A stretch of DNA of 64,000 nucleotides from Owenweeksia sp963758205 (GCA_963758205.1 CAVWUM010000002.1:806001-870000); one strand, 5' to 3'; numbered from the stretch's first letter, positions 53,516 to 61,616 are shown. The notes: a model not told the origin generated them from the sequence alone. Translations and numbers: made by a program.

Positions 53516-54124
53516 TTACTGTAGTCCTTCTTCTATAAGTACAGAAAAATGTTCAAGCTGATCCTTCATTAATAAATCAAACATGGATGAGGGCACGGCA
53601 CCACCCGATTTCCATAAGACAATAACACCATCCACGACCAAAATGGTTAAAGGGTATCCACTATTTGTTAAGTTTCTGATATCCAACTTTTCCATTCGGT
53701 AATGTTGAAACAAGAATGGGTGTGTTTCAAAGAATTTTTTGGCATATTCAGGCTCCTCATATGTAATGGCTATAAAGTCCACTTCTTCGCCATATTTCCT
53801 GACCAAATCATTAAACATCGGCATCTCAGCAACGCAGGGCGCGCATGAAGTTAACCAAAAATTATAGAAGGCCACCCTCTTTGTTGTATCGTTCCTAAAA
53901 GGTCTGCCATCAAACCCAGTAGCTTTAAACAAGTGAACAGCCAAGCCAATTTTAGAGGAGTCAATGCCTGTCGAATTATAGTACTTTATCTTCTCTACCT
54001 CGGTCATTTTAGAGTCGTCAAGATTTACTCGTTTATACTGCTTAGTGGTTTGCCCTATTATCGAAAACGATAACAGAAGTGCAGTTAAGAGGATAAAATT
54101 TCTGTACCTGCTAGGCTTTTTCAT
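53516..54124 (-). CDS. TlpA-like thioredoxin-fold protein
   Basis: 202 residues from the ATG at 54124 (MKKPSRYRNF); a codon 24 bases earlier would only lengthen the N-terminal tail. A signal peptide or anchor (LLTALLLSFSIIG) is followed by the TlpA domain: FYNFWLTSCAPCVAEMPMFN (CAPC active site), DFIAITYEEPEYAKKFFETH and YPLTILVVDGVIVLW. It lacks the lipobox of its paralogue at 52855, so the pair may act in different places (soluble and anchored). The gene is divergent from the RskA-like lipoprotein gene and shares the control region with operator-like site B. Confidence 0.85.
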   Translation of the reverse strand: MKKPSRYRNFILLTALLLSFSIIGQTTKQYKRVNLDDSKMTEVEKIKYYNSTGIDSSKIGLAVHLFKATGFDGRPFRNDTTKRVAFYNFWLTSCAPCVAEMPMFNDLVRKYGEEVDFIAITYEEPEYAKKFFETHPFLFQHYRMEKLDIRNLTNSGYPLTILVVDGVIVLWKSGGAVPSSMFDLLMKDQLEHFSVLIEEGLQ

Positions 54125-54213
54125 TCTAAGTGATTTTAGAGTTACCAAAATACAAGTTAAATAGATGGCTGAGTAAAGACTTTAAGCCAGTTATCACCAA
54201 ACCTTTAATCTTC

Positions 54214-54246
54214 CGTGACAATTTCGTGATTCTTTAGGAGGACTTT
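54214..54246 (+). promoter_or_regulatory. Three-unit 11-bp direct repeat, putative OmpR-family operator (site B)
   Basis: Units CGTGACAATTT, CGTGATTCTTT and the weaker AGGAGGACTTT with exact 11-bp period, matching site A at 50615. Placed 34 bases before the lipoprotein ATG at 54281 and 90 bases before the divergent TlpA-like gene at 54124. Confidence 0.65.
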
Positions 54247-54280
54247 TGGATTGTATTAATAATCATAAACACCTAATAAT

Positions 54281-55174
54281 ATGAAAAAGTCAATGATTTG
54301 GGCCCTTGCTGCCCTATTTACAACCACCATAGCCTGTGATGAAGAAGAAGGCGATGGCAACATGTCCTCTAACGGTAGTTTAAAAATGAATATTCAAAAC
54401 CTGGCAGAACTTGGTACTGATGAACGCTACGAAGGCTGGATAATGGTAAACGGAAGCCCTGTAAGCACCGGAGTATTTACCGTAAATAGTTCAGGAGTGG
54501 CTTCGCAAACCAGCTTTGAGGTAAGCCAGGCCAACCTTGATGCTGCCACTGATTATGTACTTACTATTGAGCCCTTTCCTGATAATGACCCTGCCCCAAG
54601 TGCTATAAAAATTGCCGGAGGTTCTTTTTCAGGAAATAATGCCATTGTAAATGTAAATCACCCAGCAGCTTTAGGTGCTGATTTTAACACAGCCTCGGGA
54701 TCGTACATTTTGGCAACGCCTACTACCACTGATACCACAGACGAAAAAAGCGGAATATGGTTTTTAGATATCAGCGGTGGATCGCCAATGCAAGGGCTAA
54801 ACTTACCAGCCTTACCAGCAGGCTGGGTATATGAGGGCTGGGTTGTTTTACATGGCGAACCACTTTCTACAGGTCGTTTTACTGACCTGGCCATGCCCGA
54901 TGATGCAGCGCCATTTAGTGGCACTGATGCTGCAGGCCCTCCATTTCCCGGAGAAGACCTGATAATGAACGCACCTGCACCGCACAGCTTCCCAACAGAT
55001 TTGAGTGGTGCCACCGCTGTAATATCTATTGAGCCCGAGCCGGATAATTCACCAATGCCTTTTGCATTTAAGCCTTTGGTTCATATGATTTCTCCGATGG
55101 CCAACGCACATTTTACGTATAACCTAAATAACCAGGTTGGCAGCAACTTCCCTGCTGGTACTATAAGTAAATAA
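54281..55174 (+). CDS. Lipoprotein with two anti-sigma-K (RskA C-terminal)-like repeats
   Basis: 297 residues. Lipoprotein signal with TTTIAC (Cys at 19) followed by the acidic run DEEEGDGN, so it is likely surface or outer-membrane anchored. Two copies of one beta domain are seen: residues about 35-140 (YEGWIMVNGSPVSTGVFTVN) and 165-295 (YEGWVVLHGEPLSTGRFTDL), each ending with a TIEP.PDN.P.P block. This matches the extracellular part of RskA-type anti-sigma factors, without their membrane helix and zinc finger. A control motif shared with the OmpR-type regulator lies upstream. Role: perhaps a sensor or binding protein of that system (inference). Confidence 0.75.
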   Translation: MKKSMIWALAALFTTTIACDEEEGDGNMSSNGSLKMNIQNLAELGTDERYEGWIMVNGSPVSTGVFTVNSSGVASQTSFEVSQANLDAATDYVLTIEPFPDNDPAPSAIKIAGGSFSGNNAIVNVNHPAALGADFNTASGSYILATPTTTDTTDEKSGIWFLDISGGSPMQGLNLPALPAGWVYEGWVVLHGEPLSTGRFTDLAMPDDAAPFSGTDAAGPPFPGEDLIMNAPAPHSFPTDLSGATAVISIEPEPDNSPMPFAFKPLVHMISPMANAHFTYNLNNQVGSNFPAGTISK

Positions 55175-55205
55175 TTTTCTCAGGTGATTTTGTAGATTCA
55201 CGTTG

Positions 55206-55238
55206 GGCCGCTCCGGTAATTCGGAGCGGCCTTTTTTT
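55206..55238 (+). terminator. Rho-independent terminator after the RskA-like gene
   Basis: GGCCGCTCCG, 5-base loop, CGGAGCGGCC, then seven T: a near-perfect strong hairpin. Confidence 0.9.
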
Positions 55239-55284
55239 ATCCTTTCAACCAACTTACCTTAGCACCTATCTCCACAAAAAATAA

Positions 55285-55782
55285 ATGGAAAAAACACCCA
55301 AGTTCACCGCCTATCTGGCCCCTATAATTGACAAAGGGATGTATCACTATCCACAAATGGATATTCCGCAAGACATTGCTGATGCCATGCTGGGCGACAA
55401 TAATATGTTACGGGTAATAGTGCATTTTGATAACAGCGTAAAGGTGCATCGGGCTTTAAAGCGCAATAAAAATGGAGAAACCTTTATTTCACTGGGGAAG
55501 TCAACCTTGAAAGATGCCAAGGTAGAACCCGGTACCGAATTGCCATTAGTATTGGAAGTAGACCGCACTGAATTTGGATTTGAAATGCCCGAAGAATTTG
55601 CCGAAGTAATGAACCAGGACCCTGAGGGCGAAAAGGCATTTTTAGAACTTAAACCCGGAATGAAGCGTAACTTCCTTCATTTTATAGTTTCAGCCAAAAC
55701 GGTGGATACACGCATTAAGCGGTCGCTACAAATAATGGAAAACCTGAAAATGGGAATCATCTCTGCCGGCAAGCCCCGTTAA
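55285..55782 (+). CDS. YdeI/OmpD-associated family protein (DUF1905 domain)
   Basis: 165 residues. The first 95 residues form the beta barrel of DUF1905 (FTAYLAPIIDKGMYHYPQMD, ISLGKSTLKDAKVEPGTELP), and the remaining 70 form the helical YdeI/OmpD-associated domain (PEEFAEVMNQDPEGEKAFLELKPGMKR..ARIKRSLQIMENLKMG pattern). Some YdeI proteins have been linked to protection from antimicrobial peptides or bacteriocins, but the general role is uncertain. It converges with the LytTR regulator gene with a four-base overlap of the ends, which is tight but not unusual. Confidence 0.82.
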   Translation: MEKTPKFTAYLAPIIDKGMYHYPQMDIPQDIADAMLGDNNMLRVIVHFDNSVKVHRALKRNKNGETFISLGKSTLKDAKVEPGTELPLVLEVDRTEFGFEMPEEFAEVMNQDPEGEKAFLELKPGMKRNFLHFIVSAKTVDTRIKRSLQIMENLKMGIISAGKPR

Positions 55783-56513
55783 AGATTCAATACGCTTTTT
55801 AGCACCTGAAAACCATTCCGGCTAACGGGTATTTTGCTACCATCTTTAAGCAAGGCTATATGGTTGTTCTTTTCGTAGGGATCGATCCGGGTGATGTGAG
55901 AGATATTGATAAGATGTGAGCGGTGTACCCGTACAAATGAGTTTTCTGAAAGGGTGTTTTCAAAATGGGTAAGTGTTTTCTTTTTCATAAAATTCCCCTG
56001 CTCGGTATAAATCTTCACATAGTCGTCATCTGCCTCCAGGCGCACCACTTCCTTTATCGGGATTATGCGAATCTTACTCCCGTCTTTAATTACCACCCGG
56101 TTTTGATTTTTGGTTAATGAGGCCTCCTCAACCACCTTTTGCACATTACTACTGGCCGGTTCGTTATTTTCAAGAAACTTTTGCACTGCTTTATCAAAAC
56201 GCTCTTTGGAGAATGGTTTCAGCAAATAATCCACAGCATTACTTTCAAAAGCTTTTATGGCATATTCATCAAAGGCCGTGGCAAAAATCACTGCAGGTGG
56301 TTCATCAATCAGCTCCAGCATTTCAAAGCCTGTAATTTTCGGCATCTGTATATCCAGAAAGATTAGATCGGGATGATACTCGTTTATGGCTTTCATTCCT
56401 TCAAAACCATCATGGCAGGTGGCCACAACTTCTATTTGGGGATAGGACTGAAGATATTCTTTCACAAGGTCGCAGGCCAGGGGTTCGTCATCAATCAGTA
56501 TTGCCTTAATCAT
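55779..56513 (-). CDS. LytTR-family response regulator
   Basis: 244 residues. Receiver: IKAILIDDEPLACDLVKEYL, LIFLDIQMPKITGFEML (phospho-Asp at about 55), IFATAFDEYAIKAFESNAVD and YLLKPFSKERF. LytTR domain from about 145: VVIKDGSKIRIIPIKEVVRL, FVRVHRSHLINISHITRIDP. The gene overlaps the kinase gene upstream by eight bases. It is a paralogue of the regulator at 43862. The likely targets include the operon to which it belongs (LiaF-like protein and kinase); this is inferred from position. Confidence 0.93.
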   Translation of the reverse strand: MIKAILIDDEPLACDLVKEYLQSYPQIEVVATCHDGFEGMKAINEYHPDLIFLDIQMPKITGFEMLELIDEPPAVIFATAFDEYAIKAFESNAVDYLLKPFSKERFDKAVQKFLENNEPASSNVQKVVEEASLTKNQNRVVIKDGSKIRIIPIKEVVRLEADDDYVKIYTEQGNFMKKKTLTHFENTLSENSFVRVHRSHLINISHITRIDPYEKNNHIALLKDGSKIPVSRNGFQVLKSVLNL

Positions 56514-57546
56514 TTAGTTTAGGAATTTTAAGAGTTACGGTATATCGGTTTTCTAAAGCTTCTGCCTTCATTAAATCGGTTCGCGCAAATAGCAGGTATA
56601 GACGCCTTTTTACAGATCTCAGCCCAAAACCGGTTCCTTCGGGTGGCTGCATATCAGGATCAAAAGGATTAATGATGGTGAGCAATAGAAGGTTATCGGC
56701 CACCTCGCATTTAAAATCTATAACAATATTGCCTGTAGTACCATAAAGCCCAAATTTTATAGCATTCTCAAGCACGGGTTGTAAAATAAGCGGAGGCAGT
56801 TTCCAGCTCAGTAAGTCATCATCAAACTCTATTTCTACCTTAAGGCGATGCCCGAATCTTACCTGCTCAATATCAAGGTAAAGCCTCAGGTAGTCCAACT
56901 CTTCCTGCAAGCTGATAAACTTTTGATCCTCGCGCCTTAGCGTACCACGCAAAAAATCAGAAAGTTGTTGTACCATAGTGCGGGCCTCTTGCTGCCGGGT
57001 ACCAATTAACGAGTTAATGGAATTAAGGCTATTAAATAAAAAGTGCGGTTGCAACTGCTGACGTAGCTTAAATAGCTCAGCCTCCTTGGCCATTCTGTCG
57101 GTTTCCTCCTTTCTGCGTTGCTCATCCTCTTTTTCGCCAAGGCGGTACCAGATAAGGCTGCTGATAGTAGTTCCCATAAAAATAAGCAAGGCTACGGTAA
57201 AGCGATACAATTGGGTGTACTCTACAAAATCTTCATAAAGTGGCACCTGTATAATGCCTATAATCACAATGGTGGAAAGCCACAGCCATGCATACGCCAG
57301 GAAAAGGGAGCCAACTATAACCAAAATACCCTTTCCCCGCGAAGGGTGATAGTAGGATAAAGTATTGGCCACAAAAAACAATAGTGAACCAATGCCTACC
57401 CAACTAAATACTGCATCAATAATTGCCGAATTGATAGGCATCTCATAAAAATACACCACACCCATTACCTGCAGGGAGCACAAGGCAATCAAACTGATTA
57501 GGAAAAACCAGCGATTTTGGCCGTATGTAAGTGGATTAAGAACCAT
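56506..57546 (-). CDS. LytS-type sensor histidine kinase
   Basis: 346 residues. Four membrane helices in the first 150 residues (FFLISLIALCSLQVMGVVYF, AVFSWVGIGSLLFFVANTL, GILVIVGSLFLAYAWLWL, FTVALLIFMGTTISSLIW). A coiled linker (REEQRRKEETDRMAKEAELF-type) leads to the His_kinase domain (LRQQLQPHFLFNSLNSINSL, His about 181) and ATPase (LPPLILQPVLENAIKFGLYG; GTGFGLRSVKRRL). It partners the regulator downstream. There is no extracellular sensor domain. It is a paralogue of the kinase at 44617. Confidence 0.93.
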   Translation of the reverse strand: MVLNPLTYGQNRWFFLISLIALCSLQVMGVVYFYEMPINSAIIDAVFSWVGIGSLLFFVANTLSYYHPSRGKGILVIVGSLFLAYAWLWLSTIVIIGIIQVPLYEDFVEYTQLYRFTVALLIFMGTTISSLIWYRLGEKEDEQRRKEETDRMAKEAELFKLRQQLQPHFLFNSLNSINSLIGTRQQEARTMVQQLSDFLRGTLRREDQKFISLQEELDYLRLYLDIEQVRFGHRLKVEIEFDDDLLSWKLPPLILQPVLENAIKFGLYGTTGNIVIDFKCEVADNLLLLTIINPFDPDMQPPEGTGFGLRSVKRRLYLLFARTDLMKAEALENRYTVTLKIPKLND

Positions 57547-57619
57547 TAGGGTTTAATTTGGCACCGGATAAAGATAAGACTGCATCATTATTAAAGCCGG
57601 TAATTGAGATTAGGCCATA

Positions 57620-58384
57620 TTAATAGTTAACAATGTCCAATCCGCCAAACACCACGGTACCGGTCAGTACAATCACTTTATCATCCGGCACTACCTGTAC
57701 AGCCGAAGACCTCTTGTCTTCCACCCCACCCAAAATGCCGTTTACATTGTTTCGCACCTCCCAATTGGGTGGCACAATCAGCTTCATTCCGCCAAATATC
57801 ACCACGCTTTCAAGTTCAATGGTGCCTTCAAAATCAGCATCCAGCAGATTTATTTCCGTACCACCAAACACGGTTACGGCTTCGCCTCCCTTAAAGCGCC
57901 TGGATTGTACTCTTCTTTTCAGTCCATTAAAAATGGATACGCTGTCTATTTTATCAGCATCATAAGCAGCAGAGCTTTTGTAGCTGGTAGTTTGTTCATC
58001 ACCTTCTTCAAAAGCTCCGCCTTTGCTGAAATCAGAATTTATGTGATAGGACTTTTTTTTTCGGGGTCTTATGAGAATGATGAATCCAATACCGATAATT
58101 AGGAGAGGCCAGAAGTACTCTCTTATCTGAAAAGGGATATAGAAGATATCATTAATAAGAAAGATGGCACCAAGCCCCATCAATATCCATGATGCCGGCT
58201 TGCGGAAATTGCTACTGATACCGATAGCGGCACCAATAAAAATTAAGATCATTTGCCAGCTGGTAACCCAGTTAGGAATAATCACATCCATTTTACGAAG
58301 CAGTAACACTACTCCCAATCCGATAATTATCAATCCGGTGGCTACACCTTTTTTGCTGCGGTTATTTTTCATTTCTGTTGTCAT
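57620..58384 (-). CDS. LiaF-like / DUF5668 membrane protein
   Basis: 254 residues. Four helices: GVATGLIIIGLGVVLLLRKM, SWQMILIFIGAAIGISSN, WILMGLGAIFLINDIFYI, YFWPLLIIGIGFIILIRP. The last 110 residues are the beta-solenoid LiaF/cell-wall-active antibiotic response domain (AVTVFGGTEINLLDADFEGT, VVIFGGMKLIVPPNWEV, VVFGGLDIV). In Firmicutes LiaF holds back the LiaSR two-component system in the absence of envelope stress. Here it is first in an apparent operon with a LytS/LytTR pair (73-base gap), so a similar job is plausible. A -7 box precedes it at 58423. Confidence 0.85.
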   Translation of the reverse strand: MTTEMKNNRSKKGVATGLIIIGLGVVLLLRKMDVIIPNWVTSWQMILIFIGAAIGISSNFRKPASWILMGLGAIFLINDIFYIPFQIREYFWPLLIIGIGFIILIRPRKKKSYHINSDFSKGGAFEEGDEQTTSYKSSAAYDADKIDSVSIFNGLKRRVQSRRFKGGEAVTVFGGTEINLLDADFEGTIELESVVIFGGMKLIVPPNWEVRNNVNGILGGVEDKRSSAVQVVPDDKVIVLTGTVVFGGLDIVNY

Positions 58385-58422
58385 CTCTATAATGGTATTA
58401 GGTTATTGTTTTAATGATGACC

Positions 58423-58430
58423 CAAAACTA
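58423..58430 (-). promoter_or_regulatory. Bacteroidota -7 box (TAGTTTTG) for the LiaF-like operon
   Basis: TAGTTTTG on the minus strand fits TAnnTTTG, 38 bases before the ATG at 58384. Confidence 0.4.
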
Positions 58431-58612
58431 TGGCGAACTATAAAGTTGAAAAACGCAAATACGGTAAATGGAAAGTTAAAAGTCGGTGAATGGTGGATTG
58501 AGGGGGGCGGGGTTACGTTGTATAGTTTTAAGGTTGAAAGGTTGTAAAGCTGAAATGTATCAAGGCCAAAGGGTTCAGGAAGTATAACAGGTTTATTTAA
58601 TTAAATTTGAGT

Positions 58613-59251
58613 ATGAGCTACAATGAGAGAATAGAAGGTTATGAACCCGAGTTGCGGGAGCCGGACTATAGTTATGGCGGCAGTTATACTGCCGCTGATT
58701 ACATAACCTGGAAGACCAGGGAGTTATTGGAACTCATTCGCGGTAAGATTTTCAGAATGTCGCCTGCTCCTTCAGCATGGCATCAGCGTGTTTTTAAAAA
58801 TCTCTATGATCAGATTAAAGAAACCGACAGAGCAAAAAGTGGATGCGAAGTTTGGCTTGCCCCTTTTGATGTTTTTTTGGTACACCCCGGTGAAGACTGG
58901 AGACAGACCAACAACATTGTAGAGCCGGATCTTTGTATTGTTTGTGATGCCAATAAAATCCAAAAGCGCGGCTGCATTGGTGCGCCCGATTTTGTGGTGG
59001 AAATTCTCTCGCCAAGCACCCGTAAAAAGGATGCTACCCTAAAAATGGAACTTTACCAGGAGTATGGCGTACGGGAATATTGGATGGTTTCCATTGCTGA
59101 AAGGATGATAATTGTAAACCTGCTGAACGAGCATGGTGTTTACGAAACCCAAAAACCGGTGCTGGAAGGCCAAACCCTTTCTCCCATGGATTTTCCTGAA
59201 ATCACCATCAACCTGAAGGAGCTTTTCAGGGATATTCCTGAAGAGGATTAA
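58613..59251 (+). CDS. Uma2-family (DUF820) restriction-endonuclease-fold protein
   Basis: 212 residues from the ATG at 58613 (a TTG two codons earlier is less likely). Uma2 motifs: YTAADYITWKTRELLELIRG, MSPAPSAWHQRVFKNLYDQI, VEPDLCIVCDANKI (Asp) and GAPDFVVEILSPSTRKKDAT (Asp/Glu metal site), then LKMELYQEYGVREYWMVSI. This family has a PD-(D/E)xK-like nuclease fold; its cellular role is not established, and it is often found in many copies. It stands alone, 6 bases before which a TAAATTTG box occurs too close to the ATG to be a normal promoter. Confidence 0.88.
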   Translation: MSYNERIEGYEPELREPDYSYGGSYTAADYITWKTRELLELIRGKIFRMSPAPSAWHQRVFKNLYDQIKETDRAKSGCEVWLAPFDVFLVHPGEDWRQTNNIVEPDLCIVCDANKIQKRGCIGAPDFVVEILSPSTRKKDATLKMELYQEYGVREYWMVSIAERMIIVNLLNEHGVYETQKPVLEGQTLSPMDFPEITINLKELFRDIPEED

Positions 59252-59397
59252 TTTATTACTTCCCCTTCCCCCTAAACCATTTAATAGACAACAGAAGACC
59301 AGGTATTCAAATCAACTTTTGCGTTGGAAATAGTTAATAAACCTCAGGGCTGGTTATGCACTTCGATTATAGCCTGTACTGAGCCTGCCGAAGTGCT

Positions 59398-59517
59398 CAG
59401 TGTGACAGGGTTTATCGATTATCGCAACAGTTTATTAAGCACTAGCCATCTACCCTCCTTGGTTAAGGAGGGGCAACTGCAAAAGCTGCTAAGCCAAATG
59501 CTTCATTGGGGTGGTTT
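59398..59517 (+). repeat. Composite direct repeat, copy 1 (with CCCTCCTTGG..AAGGAGGG palindrome)
   Basis: The gene-free gap 59252-59565 holds this copy: CAGTGTGACA, TATCGATTATCGCAACAG, TTTATTAAGCACT, the palindrome ACCCTCCTTGGTTAAGGAGG, and TGGGGTGGTT. It matches 60318-60438 over about 120 bases with scattered changes. It is preceded by a CTGAGC/GCTCAG inverse repeat at 59377-59400. Confidence 0.85.
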
Positions 59518-59565
59518 GCTATACCGTAAATCCTATTTTGGCCGTTACATTTCAAATTCCAAACT

Positions 59566-60300
59566 ATGCGAAGCCTCTTTCTTCTTTCAATGGCCATTTT
59601 ACTATTTGCCAGCTGCTCTAATCAAGAAGAGCTTGAGAAATATCAGCAACAGTTGAGGGAATCGAATAAGGCTTTAGAAAGAGTAATTGAAGCTAGAAGA
59701 GTTCATTTATAATATGAGGCCTTGGATAATCCTGCAAAGGCTGGATATTGGCATAAGATAGGTGAGAGGTATTATCATTGTTGTTTGGAAATAATTCATG
59801 GCCTAAGGCTAATATCACTGAAAAAATTATTCATCTAAATAAAATTAATGATTCCATTTTCTCAACTCGACCATATGACACTCTTAGCCTAGGGCTGTTA
59901 ACAGACTCTGATTCCATCATTGTAAAAAGCATAGTTTTAAATCATCTGAATGATCAATTGAATAATCTCGAGAACCTTTCCAATAGTGTTTTTTGTGGAG
60001 TAAAGATACCTGAGATAAAACCTATGAGATTCAATTTCGGAGACTCCTCTTTGGTTATAATACAATCAAACTTCGTAGTAGATAATTCGGAATATCAGGT
60101 GAGACTGTTGAATCCTGAGAACTCAAAATTCATTTCACAATATTCACTTGGATATTTTTCTCAGTGCAAATAATATTGAAAGCAACTTCACATCAGGAGA
60201 AGTTGAATTTATTAATAAATCGATCCTTTGGCGGCTTTTACAATCGAGTTTTGATACGGATACTACTTATTCAATTGGGCAATTTCTTGATTTGAGCACT
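59566..60300 (+). pseudogene. Broken lipoprotein gene
   Basis: ATG at 59566 opens a lipoprotein signal (MRSLFLLSMAILLFASC) and a charged helix (NQEELEKYQQQLRESNKALE), ending at TAA 59710-59712 after 48 residues. Coding-like sequence continues without a start (EALDNPAKAGYWHKIGERYY), then shifts frame at about 59775 (NNSWPKANITEKIIHLNKIN... RFNFGDSSLVIIQSNFVVDN), and shifts again near 60150 (LSANNIESNFTSGEVEFINK). At least one stop and two frameshifts separate about 240 codons of one former gene. It lies between two composite repeats. No family recognised. Confidence 0.7.
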
Positions 60301-60317
60301 TCACTTCGACTGCCGCG

Positions 60318-60438
60318 CAGTGTGACAAAGGATATCGATTACCGCAACAGTTTATTAAGCACTGGCCCACCTCCCCTCCTTGGTTAAGGAGGGGAAGTTG
60401 AAAAAGCCAGTTGGCTCAAAATTCTAATGGGGTGGTTG
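60318..60438 (+). repeat. Composite direct repeat, copy 2
   Basis: CAGTGTGACA, TATCGATTACCGCAACAG, TTTATTAAGCACT, palindrome CCCCTCCTTGGTTAAGGAGG, then TAATGGGGTGGTTGG. Same direction as copy 1 at 59398. Confidence 0.85.
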
Positions 60439-60444
60439 GAAAAC

Positions 60445-60473
60445 AAAAAACCCGCAGCTTGCACCACGGGTTT
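60445..60473 (-). terminator. Rho-independent terminator of serA
   Basis: On the minus strand AAACCCG, a 12-base loop, CGGGTTT then TTT; placed 63 bases after the serA stop. Confidence 0.7.
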
Positions 60474-60536
60474 CAATTTCAATTATCAAATCCACATTCT
60501 ATCAACTGTGGACTATGGTCTATCGACTAAAAGCTT

Positions 60537-61490
60537 TTACTTCAACAAGTCAATTATCTGATCAGCCAGTTCCTCTCCAATACGATCCTGAGCTTCTAAA
60601 GTAGCAGCACCAATGTGCGGAGAAAGTGAGGTATAAGGGCTCATGAGAACTTTCATGGCGGGCTGTGGCTCATTTATAAATACATCCAAAGCCGCGTAGG
60701 CTAACTTACCGTTATCCAAAGCATCCAAAAGAGCCTCTTCATCAATAACGCCACCACGCGCAGTGTTCACCACTCCTGCCCGGTCTTTCATCGTTTCCAT
60801 TTCCTTTTTCCCGATAAGGGTTTTACCGGCCCCGGAAACATGAACGGTAACAAAATCCGCTGTTTTCAGCAGCTCGTCAAGACCTACAGGCTTAATTGTG
60901 GTAGTAAGCTTTTGCCCATCTGCAAATGGAATATCCAACTCCACCGGATCGGGGTCATTATCGTGCACAGCGATATTCATCCCCAGGCCATAGGCCATAC
61001 GGCCTACTTCTTTACCAATGCGCCCAAAGCCAATAATACCAAGGGTTTTACCTTTGAGTTCAATACCTGCGGCATAATTCTTTTTCAGCTCTTTAAACTT
61101 AGTATCCCCTTCCAAAGGCATTTTTTGGTTTGCATCAAAAAGAAAACGAACCATACCCAACAAGTGTGCAAAAACCAACTCAGCCACTGAGCGGCTACTG
61201 GCAGCCGGAGTGTTGATTACATGAATACCTTTAGAGCGGGCATAGTCCACATCAATGTTATCCATACCTACGCCACCCCGGCCAATAAGTTTTAGCTGGC
61301 CATTAAGCTCGTCCATAAGGTCTTTTCTAACCTTGGTAGCGCTCCTTACCAGTAAGGCACTTACATTGTTCTCCTTTATATAATTCCCCAACTGCTCCTG
61401 CGAAACAGAGGTAAGATCTACTTCAAATCCGGCTTCTTCCAGCTTCTTTTTTCCTGATTCTGAGATGCCATCGTTTGCGAGTACTTTCAT
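60537..61490 (-). CDS. serA: D-3-phosphoglycerate dehydrogenase (short form)
   Basis: 317 residues, the short type without C-terminal ACT domain. It oxidises 3-phosphoglycerate to 3-phosphohydroxypyruvate with NAD, the first step to serine. Seen: KVLANDGISESGKKKLEEAG, GRGGVGMDNIDVDYA (substrate side, catalytic Arg region), nucleotide motif GKTLGIIGFGRIGKEV with Asp in VHDNDPD, NTARGGVIDEEALLDAL and SPHIGAATLEAQ with the catalytic His. It lies after serC on the same strand (126-base gap with a nested palindrome), so both steps are likely co-transcribed. The lack of an ACT domain suggests no serine feedback. Confidence 0.93.
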   Translation of the reverse strand: MKVLANDGISESGKKKLEEAGFEVDLTSVSQEQLGNYIKENNVSALLVRSATKVRKDLMDELNGQLKLIGRGGVGMDNIDVDYARSKGIHVINTPAASSRSVAELVFAHLLGMVRFLFDANQKMPLEGDTKFKELKKNYAAGIELKGKTLGIIGFGRIGKEVGRMAYGLGMNIAVHDNDPDPVELDIPFADGQKLTTTIKPVGLDELLKTADFVTVHVSGAGKTLIGKKEMETMKDRAGVVNTARGGVIDEEALLDALDNGKLAYAALDVFINEPQPAMKVLMSPYTSLSPHIGAATLEAQDRIGEELADQIIDLLK

Positions 61491-61532
61491 TTCTTTCTTT
61501 ATAAATATTGATTTGTGAATTTGTTGAATCTA

Positions 61533-61597
61533 CCTCACCCCTCGCTCACGCTGTTCGCTCCTCACCTCTCCCGCGGGAGAGGGGCTGGGGGTGAGGG
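61533..61597. repeat. Nested palindromic repeat between serC and serA
   Basis: Inner perfect 18-bp palindrome CCTCTCCCGCGGGAGAGG within an outer inverse pair CCTCACCCC and GGGGGTGAGG. Likely forms a strong hairpin in the serC-serA RNA. Similar design to the palindromes at 27.4-28.2 and 59.4-60.4 kb but different sequence. Confidence 0.85.
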
Positions 61598-61616
61598 CTT
61601 CTAAATAATTGTAAAA

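Noticed and set aside
59324..59656. 110-codon ORF on the plus strand
   Set aside because: It spans a dispersed repeat and the start of the broken lipoprotein in another frame; composition is not coding-like.
60148..60387. 79-codon ORF as an independent gene
   Set aside because: Its first half continues the broken lipoprotein in a shifted frame and its second half is repeat sequence.
60537..61490. serA as a truncated gene because it lacks the ACT domain
   Set aside because: The catalytic and NAD-binding parts are complete; short SerA forms of this length are common.
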